A stretch of 64,000 nucleotides of DNA from Phyllostachys edulis (taxonomy: Eukaryota > Streptophyta > Magnoliopsida > Poales > Poaceae), in NCBI GenBank assembly GCA_036346405.1, contig CM070548.1, positions 62,706,877 through 62,770,876 on the forward strand. Reading direction: 5' to 3'. The notes beneath the pieces are model-generated. The model saw only the letters and a list, made by a program, of their open reading frames with translations, had not been told where the DNA came from and did no database searches. A program made the translations under genes and the position numbers. Below are positions 23,690 through 35,415 of the stretch, piece by piece; position 1 is the stretch's first letter, and every line of letters starts with the position of its first letter.

Positions 23690-26600
23690 CATTAAAATGA
23701 GGATAACTGGCGATGCACCCTCCAAGGTGAGGAAGATCACCATCGAGGGAAGCCAGTCAGAGTTGGAGATTTACCACAACCCCTCCCAACTTGAACCCAT
23801 CGCCTCAAGAGCAGCGGTCACGCGGGTGTTTCTTGGAAGAAACAGTAGAGCAATAAGAGGAAGGCAGCGGTGCCCACGACAGAGGACATCATTGCGCTCT
23901 TGCCTCGCAATGAGACCACCCAGGAGATTGCAACGGTATGTTTATGCACATATAGCAGTAAACGCGCAACATTTGCTACAATAATTTGATAATATTATAG
24001 ATTTTTATCTTTTTCCCCATCAACAGTAAAAACGAGTCATGCCTGCAGTAATTAGTAAACATATCGTTAGTAAAAATGTTGTTACATCGAATGTAGGCTC
24101 CGCGCGATGGGAGGAAGAGACCTTGGATTACGTGCATCAGCTGCGCTCCTGCACTCGTCGTCGCAACCATCGGGGAGCTGACGATAGAGCAAGGGAATGA
24201 GGTCAAGAGGATGGGGTTCGACGGTCTACTGAAGTTCAACCTTGAGGGTTTGGAGAGGAGGGATATGCTGTGTTTCCTAATTGATAGGATTGACCCGGTC
24301 GAGATGGTCATCAGCACCGAGGGCGGAAGGAGCATCCCAATCATGCCACACACCATTAAGTGCGTCCTCGGGATCCCTTGCGACGGCGGCGGTGATGCGC
24401 TGATGGTGACCCAGGTCGCAGGGACCTCAGAGCTGGCCGAGCTGAAGTGTCTGCTGGGGGTACAACAGAGCTCAAACATCAAGGCATCGATGCTGATTGC
24501 GCGGATTAGGACCGGAGGCACATACGCTCTCACGATGAGGTGTTTCTTCCTCATTGTCTTCCACAAGCTCCTTTTCCCGACCACCAATATCAACATAACT
24601 AGGAAGGATGCTGTGATGACGAAGCAAATGGACAAATTAGCCGGCATCAACTGGTGCAAGGCTGTTGTAGACAACCTTCGGGAGTCCGTTCGCAACTAGA
24701 ACAAGAAGGAAAGCACCACCAAGTCTATCAGCGGATGCATCACCTTCGTGCTTGTAAGTTACTCAGTAATCTTATTCGTTGCATTTAGTATTTTACACAT
24801 CAATAAGTAGTAAAACATGTACAACAGGATCACAATAATTATTAACCTTAGATTCTAGTAAAATAGATCGCACACATCAGTAATTTTTATCGCACACAAA
24901 ATGTAGTCTACCACACACAGTAACAATATGTTTCAACGTTAGTAAAACAAACACCAACCAGTAAAACTGTCCCGCACGTATCGCATGCAGAAAACACATT
25001 AACAACGTTTAGTAATATGTATTTTAACAAGCAGTAAATTGTACGTGACAGATATACTACCACGACAACCTGGGGTGCGTCCACAGCATCGACGCTGTCG
25101 AGACTCCACATGTCGCATACTTCACGTTCGCTCTCGTCGACAAGATAGTCGCGGCCGACCGAATGAAGGCACCAGATGGCGTTGACACGTTCGGCAAGCT
25201 CAGCGTGAGTTACTGATGTTTGGCCGTAAGCAGTAAAATACGTTGTTCATTTCGGTAATGTGATTAATGTACAAAAGTAATTCATTCGTATGGTTTGAAT
25301 GGCCAGTTTAGGAGGAGGAGGGACTCACATCGCACGGGCGATGACACCGCCAAGACCTGGCCGGAGTTACCCACACAACCCGTCATGGGCATTTCGAGCT
25401 TATGCGGCGCTTCGCAGAACGCCGCTTGATGAGGGCATCCCTACGACACCTTCTCCTCCACCTAAGGCTCATGATATACGCCTCGAGTTGCTAACAGGAC
25501 CAATAACAAGTGCACGTGCCAAGAAACTATAAACTCAGGTGAACTTGCTCCTTAATGAACATGTCGTTGATTTTAATGAGAATTTTATACTACTTAAAAA
25601 CAATGTTTTGCTTGTGCTCAGTTTTGAAGATTCAACGATGGACGGAGATCAAGGATATGCGACCGTCATCCAAAGAAGACTATCAAATGAGGAGGTCAAG
25701 GTGCTGGCCTATGACCCATTCGGCCAAAGAGGAGAGGGCCAATGTCCATACGGCAAAGCGAGGGATTAAGGCTCAAGCGTTCAAGCACAACGCCCATGTG
25801 GAGGAACCAGGAAGGAAGCCCAATTCCACAGCGTGAACAACAAGCGGCCTGTGAACAGCATCGTGGACAGTAATCAGGTCTATGAACAGTAACCGTGAAC
25901 AGTAAACGGGCCATGAACAGTACACGCATGAATAGTGCCACATGGAAATTAGTACCGAATAGTTCTTAGGCCAAAACTATATATTGAGGGGTAGACCCCT
26001 ATTGTAAAGGCAGACCATATTTTTGCGATAAAGAATAGAACACAAGTTATTGCTTGTTCTTTCATACAAGAAATTCATGCGAGGATTTTTGAGAGAGAAT
26101 TAGGCGATCCGTTGTTCGTTCTACCTCACAAGGTCAAGTTTGCTTTTCCGCTGAGAATTGAGGGCTTGGCGATCTCCATTCGTGGTCTAGCGGCGATCAT
26201 CCTGGTGCGTGTTGGCGAATATCCATAGAGCTGCAAGTCCATGCACTGGCGCGTGGTGTACAACTGAGCGTTGTTCGTTGTCAAGCACTATTTATCCACG
26301 ATTTTACTCAAGAAGATCGGGCCACCTCGTATCACTGTTGGATCGTTGTGCAAGGGGAAGCGGCCCCTAGCGATGGAGGCGTTGGAGAAGTTTGATGGCG
26401 AGGCTGGGAAGGCGATGCGGAAGACGGAGAAGGCCATAGCGTAGATACAAAGGGCTCAACACAAAATCGAGACGGCACAGACGAAGGTAGTCAGCGTCAT
26501 CAGGAAGCTGCTCGTGATGGTAGATACGTCCGGATCGATGTTCCATGTAAGCGGGGCGAAAAAGGCGAGGAGTGGCAAGAAGGTGCAGGCTTTGGAGCGC

Positions 26601-26738
26601 GCGGGCACAACCCCCACGCCAACACACGCAGTGCTCCTAGACTCTTCTGCACAACCGGCGCAAGAGGAGACCGCAATACCGTCTATAACAGTGTCACCAT
26701 CGTCAGTCGAGGTCACGGCAGCCCCCATGCCCGCCTAA
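23690..26738 (+). pseudogene. E1 plus-strand gene: plant mobile domain-like protein
   Basis: Exons inferred from splice sites and frame: about 23690-23935, 24098-24753, 25052-25204, 25307-about 25536, and a last exon about 26366-26738. Exon 2 reads RPWITCISCAPALVVATIGE, EVKRMGFDGLLKFNLEGLER, MLCFLIDRIDP, HTIKCVLGIPC, MRCFFLIVFHKLLFPTTNIN and INWCKAVVDNLRESVRN. Exon 3 continues IYYHDNLGCVHSID. This is the cereal plant-mobile-domain ('aminotransferase-like') family, often carried by TEs. One TAG (24697-24699) replaces the tryptophan expected after RESVRN. Exon 1 needs a frameshift to reach PTTEDIIALLPRNETTQEIA. Exon 4 meets stops. The last exon is lysine/alanine-rich and possibly coiled-coil. 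The biochemical role is unknown. The copy is nearly intact but not expressible as one protein. Confidence 0.65.
25545..26350 (+). mobile_element. Gypsy LTR-like insertion inside E1
   Basis: It lies between exon 4 and the last exon of the E1 plus gene. It has LTR-like transcription signals: ACTATATATTGAGGGGTAGA, CCCCTATTGTAAAGGCAGAC, then ATAAAGAATAGAACACAAG. This is followed by TTTTTGAGAGAGAATTAGGCGATCC, a word series I associate with cereal gypsy LTRs, given in part as TTAGGCGATCC. GAACAGTAA-type words cluster at 25850-25930. Boundaries and duplication were not resolved. Confidence 0.4.
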
Positions 26739-27365
26739 TGTAGTCCAGGCAGCAACATCGCCTAACACACTGGAGAAGTATAGGCCGCTCAGCTAACCGA
26801 CATAGTTTTTTTTTTGTGTTTATGACAATACCTGGTAATTAAATTCTTTTGTAACTGACAGTAATTTGTGTTACTTTTACAGTAAAACATATGATTATCG
26901 GGAGAACATGGGTAATGTCATTTTCCAACATTAGCAAAATGTTATCAATGTAACAGTAACTACCTAAAAACATAACGCGCAAGCGGTTTACAGCAGTAAC
27001 CTGACATGTCTTTCGAAGTAATCATAGGTACCATTTACGGTAAACGATAACATTTAATGGATCAGCAACGTGACGTCATTTTCCTCAGTAAAACCAGCAT
27101 CCTGACAATTACGGTCCTCTCTTCCTCATCGAAACGGTAGTAAAACATTTTTTTTAAATGACACGAGGGCGATGCGCGACCATATTCCTGTCAAATCTTC
27201 AGCACCATTTGTGTGCTGTTAGGTTTTTACCGTCATTGCGCGATCAGTTTTACCGTCACTACGCGCGGGGTTTACTACTGATCTCAAGCGGGAGGGAAGG
27301 GAGTGGGCGAAATGCGTGTAGCGCGTGGGAAACGTGGGTTGCCAGGCCACGCGTAGAATAGCTCT

Positions 27366-27380
27366 CTGTGTGTGTGTGTG

Positions 27381-27456
<76 letters not shown>

Positions 27457-27460
27457 AATG
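27366..27460. repeat. (TG)n-(TC)n-(TA)n microsatellite
   Basis: Seven TG, about nine TC, and some 26 TA units directly outside the E1 right end. Confidence 0.95.
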
Positions 27461-27689
27461 AAAGTACAACTTCTAGCCTCTCGCACCAACTAGAGATGTA
27501 CACAAGCATTACACCACCATCAGCTAAAACTTAAAACAAAAATGGCTAAAAGCCAACAATGACAAACAAATTGTCATGTAAAGGCTAGGCTAAAAAAACC
27601 ACCTAGCCCTGCCTTTGGGAGCAACAAGGAGATCGTCAACATGCGAACAGCAGCTGCACAGCAAAGGGGTGATGATGGGCCAGTCTTTG

Positions 27690-27965
27690 TAGCGACGCCT
27701 CCAAGAAGGGATACAACTCACGTCGTCGTCGCCGGATCCAACCAGCGAAGGTCAGATCAGGAGTTTTCACTCCGAAGCTCAGGTACCGGTTCTCCAAAGC
27801 AACGTCTTCAAGAAGGTAACGCCGCTCAGATCGACGTCGTTGCCGGATCCATCCAGCGAAGGCCAGATCAAGAGTTTTCACCCCGAATCGAAGGCACCAG
27901 CTCTCCAAAACCATGCCACAGTACGACCTCGTCGTTGGATCCAACCAATGAAAGTCAGATCGCCA
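27690..27965. repeat. Tandem repeat, about 108-bp unit, 2.5 copies
   Basis: Each unit has a CCTCCAAGAAGG/CTTCAAGAAGG word, then GACGTCGT, GCCGGATCC, CCAGCGAAGG, CAGATCA, and GAGTTTTCAC. The copies begin near 27693 and 27800, with a shorter third near 27905. It is GC-rich and its ORFs on both strands are shadow frames. Class unknown. Confidence 0.7.
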
Positions 27966-28291
27966 AAACGACGTCTGCAATATCCCCAACGGCCAACCGC
28001 CGCCAGCACCAAAGGAAGACAACATCCACCGCAGCCCACGCGTCAGCTGGTTAACAACTGTCCACCAGGGAGGAGTTAAGCGTCACACAAACCAACGCCA
28101 TCAAGCTATCGCGATCTCTACCAATTGACCTTTGACAAAGTTTTTCAGGAACCAGATTAAACCTAATTTAGGCCACGATCTAAAAGTGCTGCAACTACAC
28201 ATCTTCCATGCATCAAAGCCAAGCAAATCGCACACCAAAAGCCAAGACGCTACTGCTCGATCTTGAAACCTAATCGCGAGTGGTAGTAGCA

Positions 28292-28734
28292 AATGCTAGT
28301 TACTAGTACAAGCATAAACATGGTGCATTTGCTACGTTACAAGCATAAACATAGGTGCATTTGCATACGACGTGTCCTGAGTCGTCCAAGTCTTTTACTT
28401 TTATGACTTGCAGTGCTAGCTAGTGAGCACCGCACAGTCAAATCAACCAACGAACCAGGACTGCGGATTTATTGCCTGCGCAAACGGAGTGGAGTGTGTA
28501 TGTACTAGTACTGGTACCTATGTTGTTAGGGGGCAACAAGAGGTCGTACGTTCAATTAAACTATTCTCATCGTACGCCCTCATTTTCAACATCACGTTCT
28601 ATTTGCCTTTTTGGATGGAGTGTATGCTTGCATTACTACGTGTTGTCCATGCTCAGCTCGGCTCACGCGCGGCCATAAGAAAAGAAAACGGTTCCCTCCC
28701 ACTCGCGTGCATTAGAAAAGAAATAAAAAATTAA
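28292..28734. other. No gene seen
   Basis: Short ORFs only. AAGCATAAACAT and GTGCATTTGC words repeat at 28305-28365. No recognised element. Confidence 0.4.
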
Positions 28735-29320
28735 GTATTTTTTCTCTTGCAACATCCTTCAGACACGGTTGTAACATCCTCGGACAATGATTGCAATATT
28801 TTCGGACAACGGTTGCAATATCTTAGGACAATGATTGCAACATCACAAATAAAAAAACAAAGCATCTGTAAAAAAAACGCATTGGAAAAAATTGCAACAT
28901 CGCCGTGAACAGTTTGCAACATTTTTTTTTCTATAGATGCAATAATTTTTTTTCTACAGATGCAACTTTTTTTTTTTACAGATGCAACACTTGCAACATC
29001 TCCCATTCAACGGTTGCAACATCCTAGGACAATGGTTGCAACATCCCCGGACAACGGTTGCAACATCACAAATAATAAAAAAAAGCATCTGGAAAAAAAC
29101 GCGTTGGAAAAAATTACAACATCGCCGTGAACAGTATACAACATTTTTTTTCTACAGATGCAACATTCCAAAGAACAGTATGCAACATTGTTTTCAACAA
29201 GCCGCAACAATATTTTCAACGGACCGCAACATCAGTAGATGCTTTGTTTTTTTTATTCTGAGCTTAGATGATGTTCACGGTGATGTTCTTTGAGATGATG
29301 TTAACGCTCATGGTGATGTT
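28735..29320. repeat. TTGCAACATC motif array with a 223-bp duplication
   Basis: A decamer near TTGCAACATC occurs some twenty times, separated by GGACAACGG and poly-A/T spacers. Within it a unit is duplicated with a 223-bp offset: CATCACAAATAA at 28841 and 29064, each followed by AAGCATCTG, GCGTTGG or GCATTGG, and ATCGCCGTGAACAGT. Dense short-motif arrays of this sort are usual in subterminal parts of plant DNA transposons, but no matching terminus was identified. Confidence 0.75.
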
Positions 29321-30620
29321 CTTTGAAATGATGCATATGAATTTTTGATATATTGCGCACGTTTTGAATTTTGTTGCGTCTAGCACACAACGATATGTTG
29401 TGCTCAGACGTACGGTGCTAGCACTCCGATCAAACCTAGGTTTTCTCGATCGTCCTTGTTGCTTATTGGATCAAATCTAGCTTGAAAAGCTGAATTTTTT
29501 ATTCTTTGGATTTGAAATTTCCTTGATTTTTTATTTTCAAATTATGTTTAGTTCCAGTAAGATATTGTACCTTTATCTCTACTACCAAGTTTGAACCCAT
29601 TTGTTATCAAATTGAAGATCAAATTTGCATGCAAACTTGCACTTGTAGACAAGTATATATGTACGTACAAGTTATGTCGTTTTGGCTAGCCTCCCTAAGA
29701 TGTATGCGTGTAACACTTGTAGACAAGTGCATATATACGTACAAGGAAGCGGATTAATTTGATGACCGTAAACATGCACGTAGCATTATTTTTTTACCAA
29801 GTAACGGAAGATGGTGAAATCGGAAGGTGGAGTGTTTGCCGCTCGGTGTGAACATGTGTGAAACGTCCGAAGGCTGTCGCTTGGTTCGGATGTCTGAATC
29901 ATATCATTACTCATGTTGTCATTATGAGGTTGGTAGTTGGCAGTTCATGTCATGTCCTGGAATGGATGGAGATGGACCCTCGGTTGCTTCCGTCGACTCC
30001 TTTCTTTCCTTTTTTTTCTTTTGCGATGACAGATTAGTCGTTCTGAGATTCAGATTATATCTTTGCTGCCGTTCATACCGTATTCCTGCTATAGGTCGTT
30101 CTACCCTTTCTTTCCTACCTAAGGGAAATTTGCGTACGCTCAGTTAATTACAGCAGTATATATACTCCCTAAAAATGCGCTTGGATATACTACATGTTAA
30201 ACAGGGTTAAATTAGTCATTTTACCGCGTGCGCCAAGACCTAGAATGGCTTAATATGGAACTGATGGTGCATAAGTATGGTGCAAGAAAAAAAAAGGAGA
30301 TAGCTAGTTTATCTTCTGTTTTGAAAAGAGAAACATTTCGGTTTGTTGTTACCTCTGTCTCTGTGTACCTTTTAGTTGTCTTCAATTTTTTTCCCCTTGA
30401 TACAATGTAGAATGTGTTGGTTACCGCCAGTAGAAGCTGCAACATGCTGTTCAGATGAATGAAGTGACAAATTCTCGAAATTCCTGTGTATGAGTGCAGC
30501 TTTGAGACAGCTGCACATTACAAAGATTACACAAGTTGAAAAATAACATCAATGTGTCGCTAGCATGTTGCCTAAATAACTCTTTTATCCTCACATTGAA
30601 TGCAATTTTCTAATTTATTT
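29321..30620. other. No gene recognised; one short direct repeat
   Basis: AT-rich sequence with only short ORFs. CACTTGTAGACAAGT followed by ATAT and TACGTACAAG occurs at 29639-29672 and again at 29713-29742, a 74-bp spaced direct repeat whose first part is itself palindromic (ACTTGTAGACAAGT). Confidence 0.45.
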
Positions 30621-30738
<118 letters not shown>

Positions 30739-30742
30739 CATA

Positions 30743-30956
30743 TCTAGTGCTAATGGGTAATTGAGTGCTAAAGTGCTAATGTTAATCTTGACCGTTGGAT
30801 CATGCAGGGTGTTTAATGCGGGGCATTGGAGGTGGGAGTATGTAGGGTGTTTATTGAAGACGCATTGGAGATGGGAGCATGCAGGGTGATTAAATGGTTT
30901 GGAGGTAGGAGCCCGTATTAATCTTGGTTGTTCAATCCAGATCCAACGGTCAAGAT
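30743..30956. mobile_element. Microsatellite-associated MITE, family M2, copy 1
   Basis: The left end TAGTGCTAATGGGTAATTGA is followed by GTGCTAA and TTGACCGTTGGATCATGCAG. The right inner repeat GATCCAACGGTCAAGATTGA is the inverse of that last part. The outermost right 35 bp are missing, replaced by a GA run. The same body (GGTGTTTAATG, GGTGGGAG, TTAAATGGTTTGGAGGT) recurs at 37521 and 38377. Non-coding. Confidence 0.7.
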
Positions 30957-31272
30957 TGAGAGAGAGAGAGAGAGCTTTTTTTTTTCTACTCTTAGGAGTA
31001 GTTACTCCCTATTCCGTATCTCACAATGTATGGAGTATCTTACGCAACCGAGAGTATGTATGTGTAGTATACGAATATATAAGACCATTTAGGCGGTATT
31101 TACACCCTTTTAGGGGTAGTATGTACAATTTTTTAAACATACTTCTTTTTATGTGCGAATATGAAGGTATTTACAAAATATGCAAAAAAACTATGGACTC
31201 TGTTGCAAATTTTTCGTGTGGTTCACATTAGAGTATCTTATAATTAGTATATACCCAAAGTGATAAAGGAGT

Positions 31273-34200
31273 CAAGGGCGGTCCCAGCTATAGGGCAAGG
31301 CTAGGCGGCCGTCCAAGGTAGCCGGCGCCAACAAACCCCCTCCCTCGCGGGCGTCGGCCGTCGGCGGTCCCTGCTCGGCTGCTCCCTTGCTTCTTCGGCT
31401 TTTGTCTTCGCCAGCGCCCAGTGTCAAGCCACAAGCCCACAACCCAAACCAAATCCAAGTGCCAAACAACCAAAGGAAGGGCTACACCCAGCCCAGCTAA
31501 GCACCTAAGCCCATCTCACCAAATCACCAATACATCTACGTTGGCTCAGTTGCTCCTTTGGTCTTCGTCCTCACTTCCCCCAATTTGCAAAATCCAAGTC
31601 TCTACTCTCACTCTCCAACCCTAGGCGAGGGCGCGAGCCAGCAGTGGCAGCGGCAGACCGCCCCAAGAAGCGATGGCAGCTACACCGCGACGCGTCTGCG
31701 AGCGAGGCCAGAAGAGGGTGCGCGAGGGGACGGCGGCGTGCCGGTGTCACCGCGTCAGTGAGGTGAGGCCGTGGTGGTGGCGCCATGCCATGAGGCGTGA
31801 GCCACTAAGCTGTGCTGGCGTGACGTGAGGGCTTGTCGCCTGTTGGCCTCAGCTCGGCCAGAAGCCCAGAAGGTAGAGTAGAAGGCTAAGAGAAAGTGAG
31901 AAGGGCAGGTGCCAGGTAGAAAATAGAAATCAACTAATCAAGATGGCTCCTCCTAAGTCGAAAGGCAAAGGTAAGAATTGGATTGTGAATCCCTGAATGG
32001 AATGGTGAATACTGTGAATTTGTGATGTGTGAATTGTGGTACTCACTGAATTAGTGAACTGTGAAATGTGAATCTGAATCACTGTGATGTATAAATGTAT
32101 AATTGATTATTGATGAATGAATATGATGATGCGTAAATTTGATAGTGTCATGGTGAATTGATGACACTGATGTATAATTGATGGTGAATTGGATTGTTAT
32201 TGGTTGATTACTTGATTTGCTAGATTTGAAGAGCTATTTTACCATTGCATCGTCGTCGAGTGGGTCGACCCCAAGAACCGATGCAAGCGGGAATGCTGTG
32301 GTAGCTACAGAAGAGCAAGTACTACCGGTTGAAACTATCAATGTTGAAGATGCAAAACTAGCACAACAGCCACAACCGTAGGAAGAAACTGAAGGTATTA
32401 AGGATTTAAACCCGGATGTTCATATTATTGCCGATCCAGCACTTCATATACCAATTGAGGAATTTCATCCGGATGTTAGAGATCAGGTGAGAAGGGTTTA
32501 TTTGTTGATGGGTCTGACTCAACCTTTTGGTCACAATTTTCCTCGCAAACAATATGGAAAGGATTTTAGGTGCTTTCGTGAAACATGGTTTAAGAGGCAC
32601 GACTGGTTGGAATATAGTGTAGAGAATGATGTTGTTTATTGCTTCTATTGCTTTCTTTTTAGGCAGCAACCCTTAGATGAAAAATTTGGCCGTGATGTCT
32701 TCACTAAATTAGGGTACAACAACCGGAATAATGCATATGCATCACTACCTCTTCATGTTGGTGGGGTTAATAGTATTCACAACAATGCAAGGAGATGTAG
32801 TAATGTTTTTAAGAATCAACGGGCAAGTGTGTCTCATAAGATGGAGTCTCACAACAAAGATTCTGAAATGAAATATGAAACTCGTTTGACTGCTTCTTTA
32901 AATTGTGCAAGATATCTATTAATGCAAGGTCACTTATTCCGTGGACATAATGAATCTTCTTCATCCATAAACAAAGGCAATTTTCTAAAAATGATTGATT
33001 GGTACAAAGAAATGAAGGAAGAAGTGAGGGTTGCATTTGAGGAGTTATGTCCATTAAATGTCCAAATGTGTTCAACAAAGATTCAAAAGGATCTTGTAAG
33101 ATGTTGTGCACAGGAGGTCACCAAGACATATTCGTGACATCACCTCGTGTGCTTTCTATGTCCATTGCTTTGCCCACCAGCTGCAGTTGGTAATTGTTGT
33201 TGTCACAAGTTTTTGTTCATCTAGTAGGGATTTTTTCAACTATGTGACTTTGATTGTGACCACAACTAGTGCGTCTTGCAAGAGGAGGAATGTATTGACC
33301 GAGAAGCATCATAAGAATATTTTGGATAGGTTGGAGAGTGGTGAGATCTTTACAGGAAGAGGGAAGCATTAAGACACTGTATTGGCCAGACCTAGAGATA
33401 CTAGATGGGGCTCTCATTACACAACCTTAGTCCGCATTGAGTCAATGTGGGAGACAGTGGTGGAGGTGCTGAAATTTGTGCATGAAAATGGGCGTCAACT
33501 AGGTCCAGCAGCAGGATTCATGCAGCATATAGAGAGTTTTAACTTTGTGTTCATTATGAAGATGATGTTGAAAGTATTTCGCATTACAAATGAGTTATCT
33601 CATGTGTTGCAAAGGAAGGATCAAAATATTGTTCAGGCTATGTCATTGCCTGTTGATGTCAAAACACGTTTGATCAGCTTGAGGAACCATGATTGGGAGT
33701 CTCTTTTTATAGAAGTCAAAATATTTTGTGATGCAAACAAGATTCCAGTACCGAATATGGATGAAGCGATACCAAGATGGGGCCGATCAAGGATAGATGG
33801 GGTCACACTCACTCAAGATCACCATTATCGTGTTGATACTTTCTTTGCTGCTGTTGATGCTTTTAATACAGAGATGGATCATCGCTTCAATGAGGTATCT
33901 TTGGAGTTGCTTGTTTGCTTTTCTTGTCTTGATCCAAGAGACTCATTCTCTAAGTTTGATATGGATAAGATTGCTCGACTTGTGGAGATCTATGATACAG
34001 ATTTCTCCACTGCTGATCGTGCAACTATAAGGGATCAACTTGAAACCTTCATTCTTCATGTCCGAAGAATTGATGATTTCATTGTTTGTCATGATTTTGC
34101 AAGTTTGGCCATCAAGATGATTGAAATAGAAAGACATATTGTTTTTCCATTGGTCTACCACCTCATTGAGTTAGCATTGCTGCTACCGGTGGCAACAGCA

Positions 34201-34687
34201 TCAGTTGAAAGAGTCTTTTCGGCTATGAATATTATTAAGACCGATTTGCGCAATAGACTATCCGATGAGTGGCTCAATGACTTGATAGTGTGCTACATTG
34301 AGCGGGAGATATTTAAAGGACTTGATCATGAAATCTCGGAGAATGAAATTGCCTCGGTCTCCTAGACGTAATTAGTAATTTAGTGGTATGTCTTTCTGTT
34401 TGTCATGTTCAATAATTTTTTATGATTTATGATTAATTAATCTGAATACTCACCGTCCATCTACTTTTGACAGGTTATTACTAGTAATTCAATAATTTGG
34501 TATTTTGGTGGCAAATTGTTATGTAAACTTCATTGATGAGGTATATTTTCTATATTTGACCTATCTTTGTATGTTCACATGATGCGGATTGTAGTTTTGA
34601 TATCCATTTAGTGTTATATGCTCTATTGAAAGTGATTGCAATGTGTTATTCCTCCCAACCTAAATTTCAATTCTGGGTCTGCCACTG
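31273..34687 (+). mobile_element. hAT-2: hAT element with perfect 8-bp target duplication
   Basis: The ends CAAGGGCGGTCCCAG and CTGGGTCTGCCACTG are imperfect terminal inverted repeats of the CAGNGGCGGACCCAG type. AAAGGAGT occurs directly outside both (31265-31272 and 34688-34695), the 8-bp duplication diagnostic of hAT. It encodes a TTF-finger/hATC transposase on the plus strand, now internally deleted. A GC-rich leader occupies 31300-31940. Confidence 0.95.
31943..34365 (+). pseudogene. hAT-2 transposase (TTF-type finger, DUF4371-like, hATC), internally deleted
   Basis: Exon 1 at 31943 encodes MAPPKSKGK and ends at a GTAAGA donor. Exon 2 opens near 32226 (LKSYFTIASSSSGSTPRTD) and has one in-frame stop at about 32380. 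The TTF-type zinc finger/DUF4371 part follows: FPRKQYGKDFRCFRETWF, DWLEYSVENDVVYCFYCFLF, FTKLGYNN, LFRGHNESS, NFLKMIDWY. After AQEVTK (33125) the frame breaks and resumes at FYVHCFAHQLQLV, so about 110 residues of the core are gone, including the first catalytic region. Another stop (GKH*, 33370) precedes RPRDTRWGSHYTTL. The C-terminus is hATC: LLPVATASVERVFSAMNIIK, LRNRLSDEWLNDLIVCYIE, ending at 34365. This is the plant 'TTF-finger with HAT dimerisation' (ZMYM-like) group. Non-functional. Confidence 0.9.
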
Positions 34688-34722
34688 AAAGGAGTATATC
34701 AAGTTCTTTTAGGTGGCATATC

Positions 34723-34760
34723 ATTACACACACACACACTCTCTCTCTCTCTCTCTCTTA
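34723..34760. repeat. (AC)n-(TC)n microsatellite
   Basis: Short AC and TC runs between the tail of M1 copy D and the left tip of E2. Confidence 0.9.
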
Positions 34761-35029
34761 TCTGGCTAAGCGTAGAATTGTTATTCTACACCTAGCCAGC
34801 CCACTGCGCATGACCCAGGACAGGTGTGACGCGCACGCACAATCCCCATACGGCCGGCCCACCAACTACAATTGGTGGGCTAGAAACGTCTGCATCCGCG
34901 CGGGACTTGATTCGACGGTAATTGATATGAGATATGACAATTCTCCGTGAATCATTTTTACTGCCTGTTTTGTGGCATACGACTTTTTCGAGCTCGTATG
35001 TTTGATAGTAAAACATAACGGATAAGACA

Positions 35030-35415
35030 GTAAAGTTGTAATGGTCCGATTGAGCAGGAGGCGCAGCGTGCAGATGATCGCAGCTACGCTATCCAGTAGA
35101 CACGAGGGCCAAGCACGGAGGAGGTCACGAACATAATCATGGTCTACAGCCTGGCTCAGGTTTGAACCAGACAGCTATTCGTATATCAGGGCTAGGTAGG
35201 ATAGAACCATCTGTGGTAGGGGAGCGGAAGAAGAGTTTGATGGCATTTTTTTCCTTTTTTTTGTGTCGTGTGTTTGAGTTTGAGTGTGTGTTTTGGATTT
35301 TTTCAGTGTAGGGAAGGCTCGGGTTTGTATGAAATTCAACATTCTCAAACTGATGTACATATTTATAAGTCATTTGGGGGGAGACAAAGAGACGCATTGG
35401 GAGACGGAGCGACAA
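35030..35415 (-). pseudogene. E2 remnant of the E1-type minus-strand gene
   Basis: Minus strand from 35415: MSLRLPMRLFVSPQMTYKYV, like MPLRLLMHLFVS in E1. Further down, near 35210, MVLSYLALIYE-stop-LSG matches MAYLAIMYEHLSG of E1. The rest of the gene is absent. It establishes that E1 and E2 share a gene, not only ends. Confidence 0.55.

Larger units (their letters stand above)
21576..27365. mobile_element. E1: AGTAA-rich, hairpin-tipped DNA element with two divergent genes
   Basis: The left end matches E2 (34762-37124): GTAGCCGAGCGTAGAAT, then ATTCTACGCCTAGG, then GTGTGACGCGC, CACCAACTACA, GAAACGTCTG and a TTTACTGC...AGTAAAAC block. The right end (ACGCGTAGAATAGC) is shorter and more diverged. 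AGTAA words are scattered through all non-coding parts. It holds a minus-strand gene (22290-22935) and a plus-strand multi-exon gene (23690-26738), plus an LTR-like insertion. No transposase was recognised. Long inverted repeats suggest a Mutator-like element, but class is unproven. Simple (CA)n and (TG)n lie just outside the ends. Confidence 0.6.
30990..34727. mobile_element. M1 MITE, diverged copy D, split by hAT-2
   Basis: The left part, 30990-31272, matches M1 in TTTTTCGTGTGGTTCACATT, GAGTATCTTATAATTAG and GATAAAGGAGT. The right part resumes at 34688 with AAAGGAGTATATC and TTTAGGTGGCATATC, as in copies A-C. The 3.4-kb gap is exactly the hAT-2 element. Confidence 0.6.

Noticed and set aside
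23976..24695. 239-codon minus-strand ORF
   Set aside because: It is the antisense shadow of the plant-mobile-domain exon, which matches a known family on the plus strand.
21576..27365. E1 as a Helitron
   Set aside because: Hairpins are present near the ends, but both ends are inverted copies of each other in the relative E2, which Helitrons lack, and no CTRR 3' end or Rep/helicase was seen.
28735..29320. Regularly spaced short repeats, CRISPR-like at first sight
   Set aside because: Units are degenerate, spacers are themselves repeated, and the context is a plant nuclear genome full of TEs.
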